A stretch of 64,000 bases of DNA, taken from positions 1 to 64,000 of the forward strand of contig NZ_LR723673.1 of assembly GCF_902502825.2 (NCBI RefSeq), in the 5' to 3' direction. This DNA comes from Pseudorhizobium flavum (lineage in GTDB: Bacteria; Pseudomonadota; Alphaproteobacteria; Rhizobiales; Rhizobiaceae). The notes under the pieces are model-generated. The model had not been told where the DNA came from. It saw nothing but the letters and a program-made list of their open reading frames with translations, and made no database searches. Shown here piece after piece: positions 55,417 to 64,000 of this stretch. The position numbers and the translations under genes were made by a program. Numbering within the stretch: position 1 is the stretch's first letter; the number at the start of each line of letters is the position of its first letter.

Positions 55417-58400
55417 GTGGCCATTACCCATTTCTCCGTCAGCATCGTCAGCCGCGGCGACGGCCGCAGTGCCGTGCTGTCGGCGGCCTACCGGCACTGC
55501 GCCAGGATGGAATACGAGCGCGAGGCCCGCACCATCGACTACACCCGGAAAGAGGGGCTCCTGCACGAGGAATTCCTGCTTCCGGCCGATGCGCCGAAAT
55601 GTGCGCGGATGCTGATAGCCGATCGCTCGATTGCCGGTGCTTCGGAAACCTTCTGGAACAAGGTCGAGGCCTACGAGAAACGCTCCGATGCCCAGCTCGC
55701 CAAAGACCTGACCATTGCCCTGCCGCTGGAACTGACACCCGAGCAGAACATCGCACTGGTGCGGGATTTCGTGGAGCGGCACATCCTGTCGAAGGGCATG
55801 GTCGCGGACTGGGTCTATCACGACAATCCCGGCAATCCCCACATCCACCTGATGACGACCCTGCGTCCGCTGACCGAGGACGGCTTCGGCGCGAAGAAGG
55901 TCGCGGTAACAGGCGAAGACGGACAGCCATTGCGAAACAAGGCGGGCAAGATCGTCTACGAGCTATGGGCCGGCGGGACGGATGACTTCAATGCCTTTCG
56001 TGACGCCTGGTTCGAGCGTCTCAACCATCACCTGGCGCTGAACGGGATCTCGCTGCGCGTCGATGGTCGATCTTACGAGAAGCAGGGCATCGATCTGGAG
56101 GCGACCATCCATCTCGGCGTCGGGGCAAAGGCGATCGAGCGGAAGGCGGAGAAGCAGGGCGTTCGGCCGGAGCTGGAACGGCTCGAGCTGAATGAGAAAC
56201 GCCGCAGCGAGAATGCGCGTCGTATTCTTCGCAAGCCCGGGATTGTGGTCGACCTGATCACGCGGGAGAAGAGCGTCTTCGATGAACGCGATGTCGCGAA
56301 AGTTCTGCATCGTTATATCGATGACCCGGCTGTTTTCCAGCAGCTGATGTTAAGTATCATCCTGAATCCCAAAGTTCTCCGCCTCCAGCGCGACACGATC
56401 GACTTCGCCACCGGCGCGAAGGTGCCGGCGCGCTATTCGACACGGGAGATGATCCGGCTCGAAGCGACGATGGCGCGGCAGGCGATGTGGCTGTCGGGCC
56501 GTGAAACCCATGACGTCGATGACAAGGTGCTGGCGGCGACCTTCGCGCGACATGCGCGCCTGTCCGACGAGCAGAAGACGGCGATCGAACGGATTGCCGG
56601 TTCCGCGCGGATAGCAGCCGTGGTCGGCCGCGCCGGCGCAGGCAAGACCACGATGATGAAGGCTGCGCGCGAGGCCTGGGAGCTCGCCGGATATCGCGTG
56701 GTCGGTGGCGCCCTTGCCGGCAAGGCGGCCGAGGGACTGGAGAAGGAGGCGGGCATCGTCTCCCGCACACTCGCTTCCTGGGAGCTGCGCTGGCAACAGG
56801 GCCGTGACACGCTCGACGCCAGGACCGTGTTTGTCATGGACGAGGCCGGCATGGTCGCCTCGAAACAGATGGCGGGCTTTGTCGATGGTGTTGTCCGGGC
56901 CGGCGCGAAGATCGTGCTGGTCGGCGATCCCGAGCAGCTTCAGCCGATCGAGGCGGGCGCTGCCTTCCGCGCCATCGTCGATCGTATCGGCTATGCCGAG
57001 CTCGAGACGATCTACCGCCAGCGCGAAGAGTGGATGCGGCATGCCTCGCTCGATCTCGCGCGCGGCAATGTGGAAAAGGCGCTGACCGCCTACAACGCCA
57101 ATGCCAGGATCACCGGCGAACGGCTGAAGGCCGAGGCCGTTGAGAGTTTGATCGCCGACTGGAACCGCGACTACGATCCGAAGAAGACCATGCTGATGCT
57201 CGCGCATCTGCGCCGTGACGTTCGCATGCTGAACGTGATGGCGCGCGAAAAGCTGGTCGAGCGCGGTATCGTTGGAGAAGGCCACGTCTTCAGAACCGCC
57301 GACGGCACCCGCCAGTTCGACGCCGGCGACCAGATCGTCTTCCTGAAGAACGAGGGTTCGCTCGGCGTCAAGAATGGCATGATCGGACATGTCGTCGAAG
57401 CCGCGTCGAACCGGATTGTCGCGGTGGTGGGTGAGGGCGATCAGCGCCGGCAAGTGACGGTCGAGAGCCGCTTCTACAACAATCTCGATTACGGTTATGC
57501 CACTACGATCCACAAGAGCCAGGGCGCCACCGTCGACCGGGTGAAAGTGCTGGCTTCCCTGTCTCTGGATCGTCATCTCACCTATGTGGCGATGACGCGC
57601 CACCGGGAGGACCTTCAGGTCTATTTCGGGCGCCGCTCCTTCGAGATGAATGGTGGGCTGGCCAAGGTTCTCTCCCGGAAAAATGCCAAGGAGACGACGC
57701 TCGACTACGAGCGCGGCACGCTCTACCGCGAGGCGCTTCGCTTCGCCGAAAACCGTGGGCTGCATATCATGCAGGTGGCGCGGACGCTGCTGCGCGACCG
57801 GCTCGACTGGACGCTGCGCCAGAAAAGCAAGCTCACCGATCTCACCAACCGCCTTCGCCAGCTCGGTGAACGTTTCGGCCTGCGGCAATCCCCGCCAACA
57901 CAATCAGCCAAGGAGTCGAAACCCATGGTCGCCGGCATCACCCGGTTCGAGAATTCCGTTGCAGACACGGTTGAGCAAAAACTCGACGCCGATCTGGCGC
58001 TGAAGAAGCAATGGGAGGAGGTCTCGATCCGCTTCCGCTATGTCTTCGCTGATCCCGAGACGGCGTTTCGGGCGATGAACTTTGATGCCGTGTTGGCCGA
58101 CAGGGACTTGGGCCGACAGGTGCTGCAGAAGCTTGAGACCGAGCCGGTGTCGATCGGGCCGCTCAAGGGCAAGACCGGCATTCTTGCCAGCAAGACGGAT
58201 CGCGAGGCGCGCCGCATCGCCGAGGTCAATGTGCCCGCATTGAAACGCGACCTGGAACGCTATCTGCAGATGCGCGAGAGCGCGGTGCAACGGCATGAAG
58301 CCGAAGAGAACACGCTGCGCCAGCGTGTCTCGATCGACATACCGGCGCTGTCTCCGGCCGCGCGCGCCGTGCTCGAGCGCGTGCGCGACGCGATCGACAG

Positions 58401-58719
58401 GAACGATCTGGAGGCCGCACTTGCATATGCGCTGAGCAATCGCGAGACGAAGCTGGAGATTGACGAGTTCAACAAGGCGGTGACTGAGCGGTTCGGTGAA
58501 CGCACCCTGCTGACCAATGCCGCACGTGAGCCATCCGGAAAACTATTCGACAAGCTCTCCGAAGGCCTCCAGCCACAGGAGAAGGAGCGGCTGGCAGAAG
58601 CCTGGCCGGTGATGCGCACGGCCCAGCAGCTCGCCGCCCATGAGCGCACGAGCGAAACCCTTCGCCAGGTCGAGGAATTGCGACTCTCGCAGCGCCAAGC
58701 CCCGGTGATGAAGCAATGA
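55417..58719 (+). CDS. traA: TraA relaxase-helicase (Ti type)
   Basis: A 1100-aa bifunctional MOBQ relaxase plus helicase. The N-terminal relaxase has the initial motif [20 protein letters not shown] with the catalytic Tyr region [15 protein letters not shown], and the HUH metal site [14 protein letters not shown] (about residue 150). The helicase part has Walker [21 protein letters not shown] (about 405), the DEAG-type Walker [16 protein letters not shown] and further RecD-like motifs up to [16 protein letters not shown]. The C-terminal 300 residues are helical. GTG start at 55417. The stop overlaps the start of traF (ATGA). Confidence 0.93.
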   Translation: MAITHFSVSIVSRGDGRSAVLSAAYRHCARMEYEREARTIDYTRKEGLLHEEFLLPADAPKCARMLIADRSIAGASETFWNKVEAYEKRSDAQLAKDLTIALPLELTPEQNIALVRDFVERHILSKGMVADWVYHDNPGNPHIHLMTTLRPLTEDGFGAKKVAVTGEDGQPLRNKAGKIVYELWAGGTDDFNAFRDAWFERLNHHLALNGISLRVDGRSYEKQGIDLEATIHLGVGAKAIERKAEKQGVRPELERLELNEKRRSENARRILRKPGIVVDLITREKSVFDERDVAKVLHRYIDDPAVFQQLMLSIILNPKVLRLQRDTIDFATGAKVPARYSTREMIRLEATMARQAMWLSGRETHDVDDKVLAATFARHARLSDEQKTAIERIAGSARIAAVVGRAGAGKTTMMKAAREAWELAGYRVVGGALAGKAAEGLEKEAGIVSRTLASWELRWQQGRDTLDARTVFVMDEAGMVASKQMAGFVDGVVRAGAKIVLVGDPEQLQPIEAGAAFRAIVDRIGYAELETIYRQREEWMRHASLDLARGNVEKALTAYNANARITGERLKAEAVESLIADWNRDYDPKKTMLMLAHLRRDVRMLNVMAREKLVERGIVGEGHVFRTADGTRQFDAGDQIVFLKNEGSLGVKNGMIGHVVEAASNRIVAVVGEGDQRRQVTVESRFYNNLDYGYATTIHKSQGATVDRVKVLASLSLDRHLTYVAMTRHREDLQVYFGRRSFEMNGGLAKVLSRKNAKETTLDYERGTLYREALRFAENRGLHIMQVARTLLRDRLDWTLRQKSKLTDLTNRLRQLGERFGLRQSPPTQSAKESKPMVAGITRFENSVADTVEQKLDADLALKKQWEEVSIRFRYVFADPETAFRAMNFDAVLADRDLGRQVLQKLETEPVSIGPLKGKTGILASKTDREARRIAEVNVPALKRDLERYLQMRESAVQRHEAEENTLRQRVSIDIPALSPAARAVLERVRDAIDRNDLEAALAYALSNRETKLEIDEFNKAVTERFGERTLLTNAAREPSGKLFDKLSEGLQPQEKERLAEAWPVMRTAQQLAAHERTSETLRQVEELRLSQRQAPVMKQ

Positions 58720-59246
58720 GGCGACGCGGCACGATCATGCTGTTGAGCGTGTCAATGGTGGCTACCGCTTGCCTCATCACGGCTGCGGTCGTCGGTGGCT
58801 ATCGGCTGAACCTGACGCCGAGCGAGCCGCTCGGGCTCTGGCGCGTCGAGAAACTCAATCGTCCGGTCGAGGCAGGAGATCTCGTCTTCATCTGCTCGCC
58901 CCCGACTGCGCCGTTCGAGGAAGCGCGACTGCGAGGATATCTCCGGCGGGGCTTGTGCGCCGGTGGGTTTGCGCCGCTGATCAAGACGGTCGCGGCGCTT
59001 CCCGGGCAGCATGTCGAAATTACCGATCACGTCGTGATCGACGGCCGTTCCCTTGCCGCATCCGTCGTCCGGAAGACGGACGGGGAGGGCAGGCCGGTGA
59101 CACAATATCCAGGTGGCATCGTGCCGCCAAGACATCTTTATCTCCACTCCTCATTCGCGAGCTCCTATGATTCCCGATACTTCGGGCCGGTCCCCGACAA
59201 CGGCCTTCTCGGCCTTGCCCGGCCGGTCATCACCTTCGATCCGTGA
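58716..59246 (+). CDS. traF: Conjugal transfer protein TraF (peptidase S26-like)
   Basis: A 176-aa signal-peptidase-like protein. The N-terminal hydrophobic segment [20 protein letters not shown] is a membrane anchor; [20 protein letters not shown] carries the S26 nucleophile Ser region (PSxPxG), and [15 protein letters not shown] contains the general-base Lys. In Ti-type systems TraF processes the pilin precursor and helps cyclise it. It overlaps traA by four bases. Confidence 0.88.
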   Translation: MRRRGTIMLLSVSMVATACLITAAVVGGYRLNLTPSEPLGLWRVEKLNRPVEAGDLVFICSPPTAPFEEARLRGYLRRGLCAGGFAPLIKTVAALPGQHVEITDHVVIDGRSLAASVVRKTDGEGRPVTQYPGGIVPPRHLYLHSSFASSYDSRYFGPVPDNGLLGLARPVITFDP

Positions 59247-60414
59247 TCATATTTCGGATCGTTGGCGATCCGCCTTGCTCATCGTCGCATCCGTCTTTTG
59301 CGGCTCACTCGGCTGGAGCGGCAATGTGCTCGCCCTTCCGGTTGTGATGATCTTCCCCGCGCTTTGGGCGATGTCGCCATCGCGCAGGGTCGCGGCGCTC
59401 GTGTCGGCCGCCTATTTTCTGGCCGCCTCGCGCGGTCTGCCGCAGGGCGTCGCGAACTTCTTTTCAGCCGATCTTTGGCCGGGCTTCCTGCTCTGGTTCG
59501 CGGCCTCGGCCTCCTTCGTCGCCGTGCATGCGGTCGCGTGGACAACGCATCCGGGAATAGGGAGGGCGGTGCGCTATCTGGTGGCTGCGGCGCTGACGGG
59601 GCTGCCGCCCTTCGGCATCACCGGCTGGGCACACCCGTTGACTGCGGCAGGCGTCGTATTTCCCGGCTGGGGATGGTGGGGATTGCTCGCGACTGCCGCC
59701 GGCCTGCTCGTCATGGTGACGAGATATTGGCCGGCTGCCGCCATTGGCCTCGGAGGCTTCTGGCTCTGGTCCGCCGCAACGTGGACGGAGCCGAACTTAC
59801 CGGAGCGATGGAGAGGCGTCGATCTTGAATACGGCCAGACGCTCGGTCGCGATGGGTCGCTCGAGTATCACCGTGACCTGATCGCAACGGTGCGCAATGC
59901 GGCAGGCGAGGGAGTCCGCGTCGTCGTCCTTCCCGAAAGCACGCTCGGTTTCTGGACGCCGACGGTCGCTCGCCTCTGGCAGGAGGGACTGAACGAGCTT
60001 GAGGTTACCGTCGTCGCAGGCGCCACCGTCATCAAGGGGCAAGGCTATGACAACGTCATGGTGGTGGTTGGTTCCGGCGCCGCTGGCATCCTCTATAAGG
60101 AGCGCATGCCGGTTCCGGTTTCCATGTGGCAGCCATGGTTGCGTTGGACAGGCGAGGGCGGCGGCGCCCAAGAGCACCTGTTTGCGAACCCGGTCGTGGA
60201 GGTTGGGACAACGAGGATCGCGCCGCTCATCTGCTACGAGCAACTCATCCTCTGGCCAGTCCTGCAGTCGATGCTGCATTCCCCTGGCGTCATCGTCGCA
60301 ACGGGTAACGGCTGGTGGACCGAAGGCACCTCGATCGTTGCGATCCAGAAGGCAAGCGTCACCGCTTGGGCGAAGCTGTTTCAGCTGCCCGTCGTCATGG
60401 CCTTCAACACATAA
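59167..60414 (+). CDS. traB: Conjugal transfer protein TraB (Ti type)
   Basis: A protein of about 415 aa from ATG 59167, whose start overlaps the end of traF by 80 bp. The N-terminal half has several membrane segments ([36 protein letters not shown]). The C-terminal half is nitrilase/CN-hydrolase-like: [14 protein letters not shown] (active-site Glu region), [16 protein letters not shown] (Cys) and [10 protein letters not shown]. Ti TraB increases transfer efficiency; its enzymatic role is unclear. An alternative start further downstream (near RWRSALL) cannot be excluded. Confidence 0.85.
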   Translation: MIPDTSGRSPTTAFSALPGRSSPSIRDHISDRWRSALLIVASVFCGSLGWSGNVLALPVVMIFPALWAMSPSRRVAALVSAAYFLAASRGLPQGVANFFSADLWPGFLLWFAASASFVAVHAVAWTTHPGIGRAVRYLVAAALTGLPPFGITGWAHPLTAAGVVFPGWGWWGLLATAAGLLVMVTRYWPAAAIGLGGFWLWSAATWTEPNLPERWRGVDLEYGQTLGRDGSLEYHRDLIATVRNAAGEGVRVVVLPESTLGFWTPTVARLWQEGLNELEVTVVAGATVIKGQGYDNVMVVVGSGAAGILYKERMPVPVSMWQPWLRWTGEGGGAQEHLFANPVVEVGTTRIAPLICYEQLILWPVLQSMLHSPGVIVATGNGWWTEGTSIVAIQKASVTAWAKLFQLPVVMAFNT

Positions 60415-60427
60415 CGGAGATCGTAAG

Positions 60428-61057
60428 ATGGTCGATGCCGCCCTCATCCAGCAATGCGCCGATCCCGGCCTAAAACCCGCGATCGTCGAATTGTTCATCG
60501 CCCGTGCAGGATCACAGGATCCGCTCGCCGTTACAGTAAGATCCGGAAACCGCGTGGTGCTTGTCCCGAAGCCCGGCACGCCGGACGAGGCAATGGAGCT
60601 GATCCGTCAGAATCTCGGCCGCAATGTCGTTCGAGTCGGCATCACGCAGTACCCGGCCGGTCTCGGCGTCATGGAAGCGGGTGAACTGAGGGCCGATCTG
60701 ATCGATCCTTGCGAAAATACCCGTATGGGCACAGCGCTCTTCGCCAAGGTTTATCGTATCGTTACCAAATGGTACGGCGATCCCACCGGGAGTGAGGCTC
60801 TTCCCGAGGTTCTCGATGATGCGATCATCGCTTGGCAGACGGGGTATTTCGAGGGAACGGCGGTGTTTCGGGCGCCGGATCCTGGTGAAGTGGAGGTGCC
60901 GGAACCCGATAAGCAGGAGCCTGCGAGCGACGCTATCGAGCAGTCAGCAGATACTGCCGGGTTGGGCGTGAGCGATCGTGTCAAGGATGAGCCTCGCGGC
61001 GACGATCCAAATAAGGCCGGTATCCGTGTTGATCTGTCTGGAATTGGTGCTGAATGA
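60428..61057 (+). CDS. traH: Conjugal transfer protein TraH (Ti type)
   Basis: A 209-aa protein from ATG 60428, 13 bp after traB, with GGAG upstream. The conserved N-terminal two-thirds (DAALIQQCADPGLKPAIVEL, ARAGSQDPLAVTVRSGNRVV, LFAKVYRIVTKWYGDPTGSE) resembles a lytic-transglycosylase or TraH-type fold. The C-terminal 50 residues are acidic and disordered. Last gene of the traAFBH operon; it contributes to but is not essential for transfer in Ti plasmids. Confidence 0.8.
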   Translation: MVDAALIQQCADPGLKPAIVELFIARAGSQDPLAVTVRSGNRVVLVPKPGTPDEAMELIRQNLGRNVVRVGITQYPAGLGVMEAGELRADLIDPCENTRMGTALFAKVYRIVTKWYGDPTGSEALPEVLDDAIIAWQTGYFEGTAVFRAPDPGEVEVPEPDKQEPASDAIEQSADTAGLGVSDRVKDEPRGDDPNKAGIRVDLSGIGAE

Positions 61058-61097
61058 CCTTGATGCTCGCGACGTTCGCCGCGCGACTTACTTGATC

Positions 61098-61115
61098 ATG
61101 TGCATGTTTGCACTG
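61098..61115. promoter_or_regulatory. Partial tra box upstream of traM
   Basis: ATGTGCATGTTTGCACTG keeps both tra box half-sites (TGTGCA and TGCAC) with a changed centre, 13 of 18 consensus positions. It lies in the traH-traM gap, where Ti plasmids have a TraR-responsive site feeding back on traM. Confidence 0.55.
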
Positions 61116-61377
61116 GCGAATTCAGCTTCCGCCCTCTATAAGGGCGAATAGGGCAGTACGCGCTGCCTCGGGGTGTGGAAACCTCTGCTAGCAGTTGATG
61201 TCGGCTGTTTCGACATCAGAATCCTCTGACCATTTTGGCCGGGGGCCTGTGACGTATGTCCAGGTGCTCCGGTACTAAAGGTCGCAGGACTGTCTAGCAC
61301 AGTTTCCAACCCCCGGCTTGGGATCAGGGATTAACGTTTGCGGGGGCGCACCGCGGACAAGCCGGAGACTGGATCGA

Positions 61378-61686
61378 ATGACACCGGACGCGCTACCATC
61401 GGAAGATAAGCTCGAAATGCGTCCCGTGTACGGGCTGACGCAGCGTCTGTCCAAGGCTGATGTTGAAAGCTTGACGGTAGATGCTATTCGAACCCATCGG
61501 CGCCTGGTCGACGAGGCCGACCGGCTCTTCCAGGCACTGCCCGAGAACTACAAATCCGGTAAGGCGACCGGCGGTAGTCAACATCTCAGTTACATCCAGG
61601 CCTGCATGGAGATGCACGCGCAGATGTATGTAGTGAACACGCTGGTCACCATTCTTGGCTATATCCCGAAAGTGTCGGTGAACTGA
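61378..61686 (+). CDS. traM: TraR antiactivator TraM
   Basis: A 102-aa protein from ATG 61378, exactly the length of pTiC58 TraM, after GGAGACTGG. Conserved segments are MRPVYGLTQRLSKADVESLT, IRTHRRLVDEADRLFQALPE, NYKSGKATGGSQHLSYIQAC and NTLVTILGYIPKVSV. TraM binds TraR and blocks its DNA binding until the signal reaches a quorum. It converges on traR with a 3-bp gap. Confidence 0.92.
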   Translation: MTPDALPSEDKLEMRPVYGLTQRLSKADVESLTVDAIRTHRRLVDEADRLFQALPENYKSGKATGGSQHLSYIQACMEMHAQMYVVNTLVTILGYIPKVSVN

Positions 61687-61689
61687 GGC

Positions 61690-62394
61690 TCAGATCAGCT
61701 TTCTGCGAATGGCGATAGCGGTCAGATGGGTCAGCGTGTGCACGTCGAAGCGTTTTTTGGTTTCGGCGATCTTGACGCGCACGCTGTTGTATTTGACGCC
61801 CTCAAGGTCCGCTGCTTCCTCCATCGTTTTGCCGACAGCGATCCAGCTAAGATAGGCGGCCCCTTTGGGATCGAGACCAATTGGCTCTTCGACACTCGGG
61901 GTTGGATCAGCGAGATTGATGCGGGCATGAAGCTGCGCGACCGCGGATGCAGCCTCGACAGGGTCGATCTCGCGGTCAATGTCGATTGCAGGCTTCTCCG
62001 AGGCAAGCGTGAACATCGCTATGGAACCGTGTGCGGCCTTGATGGGCACCGTGACGCCGGAACGAATTCCGAAATCGGCCGCATGTGCAAAGAACGAGCG
62101 TTCCGCTGTCGTTAGCCGTGGGTGGTCCTGTTTACCGCTCCAGGTGAAGGCTCGTTTCAAGGACTTGGCGCGTCGAATGACGGGGTCGATCGCAAGATAG
62201 CCTCGTTCGAAATAGCCAGATTGCCACTCTTGACGATAGTTCGAGATTGCGAGCGAACGCCCTGGCTGGATGTTCAGATAGGCATAGCCTGCAAAACCGA
62301 TCTGTTCGGTAAAGATTGCCAGCGCGTCCTTCAAGATGCTTTCGTCGCCAGGAATGGAGGCAAGGTCAGTCAGCTTGGTCAGCCAGTGTCGCAT
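61690..62394 (-). CDS. traR: LuxR-type quorum-sensing activator TraR, separated from its leader by IS256
   Basis: A 234-aa protein, the pTiC58 TraR length. The ligand-domain residues Tyr53, Trp57, Asp70 and Thr129 are at the exact TraR positions, as in TYAYL-like and [16 protein letters not shown] surroundings. The C-terminal LuxR HTH is [35 protein letters not shown]. It binds 3-oxo-C8-homoserine lactone and activates tra promoters. IS256 copy 3 begins 7 bp upstream of the ATG, so the native ribosome-binding site is on the far side (near 63823). An in-frame extension into the IS (to GTG 62586) could give a 298-aa fusion. Coding sequence intact; expression doubtful. Confidence 0.93.
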   Translation of the reverse strand: MRHWLTKLTDLASIPGDESILKDALAIFTEQIGFAGYAYLNIQPGRSLAISNYRQEWQSGYFERGYLAIDPVIRRAKSLKRAFTWSGKQDHPRLTTAERSFFAHAADFGIRSGVTVPIKAAHGSIAMFTLASEKPAIDIDREIDPVEAASAVAQLHARINLADPTPSVEEPIGLDPKGAAYLSWIAVGKTMEEAADLEGVKYNSVRVKIAETKKRFDVHTLTHLTAIAIRRKLI

Positions 62395-62401
62395 TCGGAT
62401 C

Positions 62402-63818
62402 GATCGTGTCCCGCCGAGTGGTGTAGCTGGGTGATAGCGAAGCCGCTCGCGAGTGCACCCTCCAAGGTGCTGTAGGGAGCGGGCGGCGTAGCGGTGGTCA
62501 CCAGTGTTTTCCGGTAGGGTCGGGTTGCTTATGACCAACCTGAGGGACACCACCGATGACCGACGACATGATGAACCTGCGCTCACTCGTTGAGAAGAGC
62601 GCCGACGCCGATTTGCTGCGCGAGATGATCGGCTTCGCTGCCGAAAAGCTGATGGCGCTGGAGGTCAGCACGAAGACTGGCGCGGGCTATGGCGAGAAGA
62701 ATAGCTTCCGACTGGCCCAGCGCAACGGCTATCGCGACCGGGACTGGGAGACACGGGCGGGCACCGTTGAGCTGCGCATTCCGAAGCTTCGCACAGGCAG
62801 CTATTTCCCGAGCTTTCTCGAACCACGCCGCATGGCAGAGAAGGCCCTGACGGCAGTTATCCAAGAGGCCTATATCCAAGGCGTCTCGACCCGATCCGTC
62901 GATGACCTCGTTAAGGCCATGGGCATGTCGGGCATCTCCAAGAGCCAGGTATCCCGGCTCTGCGAGGAGATCGACGAGAAGGTGAAGGCCTTCCTCGACA
63001 GGCCCATCGAAGGGGAATGGCCCTACCTTTGGATCGATGCGACCTACCTCAAGGTCCGGCGCGGCGGGCGCATCGTCTCCGTCGCCGTCATCATCGCCGT
63101 CGGCGTCAACACCGACGGTCGACGCGAGGTGCTCGGTATGGAGATCGGCACATCCGAGGCCGAGGCGATCTGGACAGAGTTCCTGCGTAAGCTGACAAGG
63201 CGGGGTCTGTGTGGCGTCAAGCTCGTCGTCTCCGATGCCCATGAGGGCATCAAAGCCGCAGTATCGAAGGTGCTCTCCGCCACCTGGCAGCGATGCCGTG
63301 TCCACTTCATGCGCAATGCTTTGGCCCATGCCGGGAAGAGCGGACGCCGTGTTGTCTCTGCCTTCATCGCCACGGCCTTTGCCCAAGACACGTCAGAGGC
63401 TGCAAGTACCCAATGGCGCAACGTCGCCGACCAGATCAGGCCGAAGGTGCCCAAACTCGCCAGTCTCATGGACAGTGCCGAGCAAGACGTGCTCGCCTAC
63501 ATGACCTTTCCCAAGCAGCATTGGGCCAAACTCCACTCGACAAACCCGATTGAGCGATTGAACGGTGAGATCAAGCGACGCACAGAGGTCGTCGGCATCT
63601 TCCCAAACGACGACGCCATCGTGCGCCTAGTCGGTGCGCTGCTGCTCGAACAGAACGACGAATGGGCCGTCCAGCGGTCCCGCTACATGACACTTGAGAC
63701 AATCGCCACGATGAGCGATGATCCGCTCATCAGCCTGCCAGCCGCAAGCTGATCCATTCCCGGCTCTGTCCGGAAGCACGGCGACCGCCAAAGCTACACC
63801 ACGCCGGGGGACACGATC
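62402..63818 (+). mobile_element. IS256-family element, copy 3, inserted in the traR leader (1417 bp)
   Basis: Flanked by perfect 8-bp direct repeats TTCGGATC (62394-62401 and 63819-63826). Same 1417-bp length and 27-bp ends as copies 1 and 2, and it has the GCCGAAAAG variant of copy 2. The left duplication includes the first base of the traR start codon. Confidence 0.95.
62556..63752 (+). CDS. IS256-family transposase (copy 3)
   Basis: A 398-aa intact transposase identical to copies 1 and 2, with the same catalytic segments. It reads away from traR. Confidence 0.95.
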   Translation: MTDDMMNLRSLVEKSADADLLREMIGFAAEKLMALEVSTKTGAGYGEKNSFRLAQRNGYRDRDWETRAGTVELRIPKLRTGSYFPSFLEPRRMAEKALTAVIQEAYIQGVSTRSVDDLVKAMGMSGISKSQVSRLCEEIDEKVKAFLDRPIEGEWPYLWIDATYLKVRRGGRIVSVAVIIAVGVNTDGRREVLGMEIGTSEAEAIWTEFLRKLTRRGLCGVKLVVSDAHEGIKAAVSKVLSATWQRCRVHFMRNALAHAGKSGRRVVSAFIATAFAQDTSEAASTQWRNVADQIRPKVPKLASLMDSAEQDVLAYMTFPKQHWAKLHSTNPIERLNGEIKRRTEVVGIFPNDDAIVRLVGALLLEQNDEWAVQRSRYMTLETIATMSDDPLISLPAAS

Positions 63819-64000
63819 TTCGGATCTCCTTGTAGATCATCAGGTGGAACAGATCATATGATCCCTTTATGACTCGATGAACTGCAATACGACCTTTGTC
63901 AAAGCTGGTTAGAGGCGCGTGCCAGCCAGCCAGTTAGAAATGCGACACTCGGCATCTCGTCTGGCTCTGACGATCAGCCCCCGATCCGACCGGCTGGGCC
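63819..64000 (-). promoter_or_regulatory. Displaced traR promoter and ribosome-binding site
   Basis: On the minus strand this stretch ends ...CTACAAGGAGATCCGAA, where AAGGAG (63823-63828) would be a perfect ribosome-binding site 7 nt before the traR ATG without the IS. Further upstream are a perfect 12-bp palindrome GATCATATGATC (63852-63863) and a TTGACA hexamer near 63896-63901. It now leads into IS256 instead of traR. Confidence 0.75.

Noticed and set aside
56350..57903. 517-codon minus-strand frame inside traA
   Set aside because: Antisense to TraA; no recognisable domain.
1..64000. CRISPR array, tRNA or rRNA genes
   Set aside because: I found no regularly spaced direct repeats with unique spacers and no tRNA-like or rRNA-like sequence on reading through the window.

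Overview
The window reads as part of a large, mosaic, mobilisable or conjugative plasmid from an alphaproteobacterium, most likely a member of the Rhizobiales/Rhizobiaceae. The main evidence is a Ti-plasmid-type transfer region (traG-traD-traC, oriT, traA-traF-traB-traH, then traM and traR facing each other), together with rhizobial-plasmid companions (ardC, DUF736, HU, VapBC, WGR proteins). No rRNA, tRNA, CRISPR array or replication (repABC) genes were seen.

Layout: (1) 1-12.6 kb is a catabolic block. It holds the 3' end of a sugar-type ABC permease, a GMC flavoprotein dehydrogenase, a glutathione reductase, a decayed nested IS3/IS256 scar, an alkylglycerone-phosphate-synthase-like FAD oxidase, a Nu/YfcG-like glutathione S-transferase, an IS630 element, an acyl-CoA synthetase and an aldehyde dehydrogenase. 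(2) 12.8-20.5 kb is a mobilisation and partition module: a WGR protein, an XRE regulator, a ParA/VirC1-like ATPase with a small partner, a structured oriT-like intergenic region, a MobC-like protein and a MOBP/VirD2-like relaxase. (3) 20.8-24.0 kb is a Tn3-family element carrying only tnpA. It abuts a 5'-truncated thiolase coupled to a second acyl-CoA ligase (24.0-26.2 kb). (4) 26.4-33.8 kb is an insertion-sequence graveyard: two intact IS256 copies, a TraA-type relaxase remnant, a second truncated Tn3 element with a frameshifted resolvase, an IstB remnant, an IS110 split by IS256, and an IS3 remnant. (5) 33.8-44.8 kb carries regulatory and stress genes: a truncated diguanylate cyclase, a TetR regulator with a perfect palindrome in its leader, a PepSY protein, a UbiB/ABC1 kinase, Hsp20, a lipoprotein hydrolase, an SDR/aldo-keto reductase pair, a DUF2934 protein, a broken HD-domain gene and a PagL-like lipid A deacylase. 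(6) 44.8-48.1 kb has inverted IS110 remnants and an ISKra4 element. (7) 48.4-62.4 kb is the antirestriction, toxin-antitoxin and conjugation region. (8) 62.4-63.8 kb is a third IS256 copy.

How the genes work together: TraR would normally activate the divergent tra promoters through a tra box (55243-55260) next to the Ti-type oriT, and TraM would restrain it. Here the third IS256 copy has inserted 7 bp upstream of the intact traR start codon and moved the native ribosome-binding site to the far side of the element (AAGGAG near 63823-63828, minus strand). The quorum-sensing switch of conjugation is therefore probably silenced or rewired, although every TraR ligand residue I can check is intact. 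The three IS256 copies are each 1417 bp, with perfect 8-bp target duplications and very few differences, so they look recently active. The two relaxase systems, a third relaxase remnant and two WGR genes suggest that the plasmid arose by fusion of two or more replicons. The catabolic genes suggest glutathione-linked oxidation of an alcohol or ether substrate to an acyl-CoA, but the substrate cannot be named from sequence alone.
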